DNA of 7,375 nt from contig JAAZIE010000081.1 in NCBI GenBank assembly GCA_012510305.1, positions 1-7,375 on the forward strand, written 5' to 3'. The notes under the pieces were generated by a model that did no database searches, was not told where the DNA came from, and saw only the letters and a list, made by a program, of their open reading frames with translations. Made by a program: the position numbers and the translations under genes. Origin of the DNA: Bacillota bacterium (GTDB taxonomy: Bacteria > Bacillota > Dethiobacteria > DTU022). Numbering within the stretch: the stretch's first letter is position 1; each line of letters opens with the position of its first letter. This document shows, piece by piece, positions 6,161 through 7,375 of the stretch.

Positions 6161-7375
6161 TATCTCCCTTCCTCCTCGGGAAGGGAGATCAGATCCATGA
6201 CCCGATCCCCCTCGTCAAGGCGGATCAGGATTACTCCCCGGGCATAGCGGCCCATCATGGAAACCTCCGCTGTTTTTTGGCGAATAACCAGGCCTTCGGC
6301 GGTGACGATAATAAAATCATCGGCTTTTTCGCTCATTACCATAAAACCGGTCAGGGGCCCGCTTTGCTCTGTCGTCTTCATCCCCACCAGGCCCCGCCCG
6401 GCACGGCGCTGGGCCCGGAACTCATCCAGAAGCACCCTTTTCCCGTAACCGGCCTCGGAAGCCATGAGCACAATTTTGCCTCTGCTAACCAGGTCGGCCC
6501 CGATAACCCGGTGCGGCGGTTGCAACGCCACCGCTTTCACCCCGCGGGCAACCCGGCCCATGGGACGCACATCGGTTTCAGGGAAGCGGATGAAGTAGCC
6601 TTCATCGGTGCCGATAATAATCTCCTCTGCACCGTTGGTCAGGTTTACCGAGATCAGTTCATCATCATCCAAAAGAGCGATGGCAATGAGACCGGTTTTT
6701 CTGGCATTGCGATAATCCTTCAGCGGAGTTTTCTTGATATACCCGCGGGCGGTTACCGCGACCAGGTAGCTGCCCTCAGCGTACTCCTTAATCGGCAGGC
6801 TGGCGGTAATATATTCTCTTTTCTCCAAGGGCAGCAGGTTAACCATAGCCATACCCCTGGCCTGGCGGCTTGCCTCCGGTATCTCGTAGATATTTAACAG
6901 GTAGACCTTCCCCCGGTTGCTGAAACAGAGCAGCTTGTGGTGGGTGGAAGCAAAGTAACACTGCTCCACCAGGTCATCTTTACGCATCTGCATGCCCACG
7001 ATACCCCTGCCGCCCCGGCGCTGGCTGCGGTAAGTTGCCGCCGGCAGCCTTTTGATATAGCCGCGGTCGGTGATCGTAATCACCACGTCTTCATCGAGTA
7101 TCAGGTCGGTCAGCTCCAGATCGACTGTTTCGGCGACGATCTGGGTGCGGCGCTCATCGCCATATTTCTCCTTAACCTCCTGCAGCTCGTCGCCGATAAT
7201 GCTCATCAGCAGCGCTTCATCGGCCAGAATGCGGCGCAGGTGGGAAATCCTCTCTACCAGCGCCCGGTGCTCTTCTTCCAGCTTGGACTGCTCCAGGCGG
7301 GTCAAGCGCTGCAGGCGCAGATCCAGAATCGCCTGGGCCTGTATTTCTGAGATCGAGAGCAGCTCCATCAAGCCG
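6160..7375 (-). CDS. gyrA: DNA gyrase subunit A, C-terminal half (5' partial)
   Basis: About 404 codons of the type II topoisomerase subunit that breaks and rejoins DNA and, through its C-terminal domain, wraps it to drive negative supercoiling. The frame runs off the right edge, so the TTG at 7371 is an internal Leu codon and not a start; the catalytic Tyr and winged-helix region lie outside the window. Visible first is the tower/coiled-coil end, SISEIQAQAILDLRLQRLT, typical of GyrA, then a six-bladed beta-pinwheel with blade cores such as VVITITDRGYIKRL, KLLCFSNRGKVY, YLVAVTARGYIKK, EIIIGTDEGYFIRF, KIVLMASEAGYGKR and DFIIVTAEGLVIR. The GyrA box QRRGGRG at 7003-7023 separates it from ParC, which normally lacks an intact box. 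A second, similar QRRAGRG occurs at 6391-6411 in the fifth blade. The protein ends SLPEEEGR without a long acidic tail. The stop TAA overlaps the next gene's ATG by one base. Confidence 0.95.
   Translation of the reverse strand, partial: GLMELLSISEIQAQAILDLRLQRLTRLEQSKLEEEHRALVERISHLRRILADEALLMSIIGDELQEVKEKYGDERRTQIVAETVDLELTDLILDEDVVITITDRGYIKRLPAATYRSQRRGGRGIVGMQMRKDDLVEQCYFASTHHKLLCFSNRGKVYLLNIYEIPEASRQARGMAMVNLLPLEKREYITASLPIKEYAEGSYLVAVTARGYIKKTPLKDYRNARKTGLIAIALLDDDELISVNLTNGAEEIIIGTDEGYFIRFPETDVRPMGRVARGVKAVALQPPHRVIGADLVSRGKIVLMASEAGYGKRVLLDEFRAQRRAGRGLVGMKTTEQSGPLTGFMVMSEKADDFIIVTAEGLVIRQKTAEVSMMGRYARGVILIRLDEGDRVMDLISLPEEEGR
6164..6176 (-). promoter_or_regulatory. Ribosome binding site of the flavoprotein gene, embedded in gyrA
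   Basis: On the minus strand AGGAGG (6176-6171) and GGGAG (6168-6164) precede the ATG at 6160 by 10 and 3 nt. Both lie in the last codons of gyrA, which encode Pro-Glu-Glu-Glu-Gly-Arg. With the TAATG overlap this favours translational coupling. Confidence 0.65.
7003..7023 (-). other. GyrA box coding segment
   Basis: These codons encode QRRGGRG after the first pinwheel blade, the motif required for DNA wrapping and negative supercoiling by gyrase. Its intact form is the main reason for calling the gene gyrA rather than parC. Confidence 0.85.

Noticed and set aside
6118..6897. Open frame of 259 codons on the + strand opposite gyrA and the flavoprotein start
   Set aside because: Antisense to gyrA pinwheel codons; composition is low-complexity His/Gln/Pro/Gly-rich as expected for a shadow frame, with no plausible ribosome binding site.

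Overview
The window reads as a stretch of chromosome from a moderately GC-rich anaerobic Gram-positive bacterium, most likely a clostridial-type Firmicute. The signs are strong GGAGG-type ribosome binding sites, a GyrA with a classical GyrA box, an EF-G-like second translation factor, a stand-alone carboxyltransferase of the PycB/OadA/5S type and a lipoprotein-anchored flavoprotein. The assignment is an inference from gene content; no RNA gene or phylogenetic marker fixes the lineage. Because gyrA usually lies in the dnaA-dnaN-recF-gyrB-gyrA cluster in Firmicutes, the locus may be near the replication origin, but no origin elements are visible here.

Layout: on the + strand, the 3' end of an unidentified gene (1-300) runs into an aspartate/glutamate racemase family gene (329-1024) with a 28-nt gap. 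These converge on a minus-strand block. A perfect inverted repeat at 1067-1100 sits between the convergent ends and looks like a shared terminator. Read on the minus strand from the right edge, the order is: the C-terminal half of gyrA (cut by the window edge at 7375), an FAD-dependent lipoprotein (4886-6160) whose ATG overlaps the gyrA stop as TAATG, a pyruvate carboxylase/oxaloacetate decarboxylase-type carboxyltransferase without a biotinyl domain (3371-4855) after a 30-nt gap, and an EF-G-like GTPase (1128-3212) after a 158-nt gap. That last gap carries a good sigma-70/sigma-A promoter (TTTAAA, 17 nt, TATAAT) and a GC-rich hairpin with a T-rich flank inside the predicted leader.

Functionally, gyrA, the flavoprotein and the carboxyltransferase look like one transcription unit, and the EF-G-like gene probably has its own promoter. 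The flavoprotein belongs to the fumarate-reductase/flavocytochrome c flavoprotein superfamily but lacks the catalytic residues expected of a fumarate reductase. The carboxyltransferase needs a separate biotin carrier and biotin carboxylase (or another carboxyl donor) that are not in this window. No mobile element, CRISPR array, tRNA, rRNA or obvious novel multi-gene system was found. The points most worth a second look are the gyrA-lipoprotein coupling, the divergent exported flavoprotein, the biotin-domain-free carboxyltransferase and the hairpin-bearing leader of the EF-G-like gene. No gene-free stretch exceeds 300 bases.
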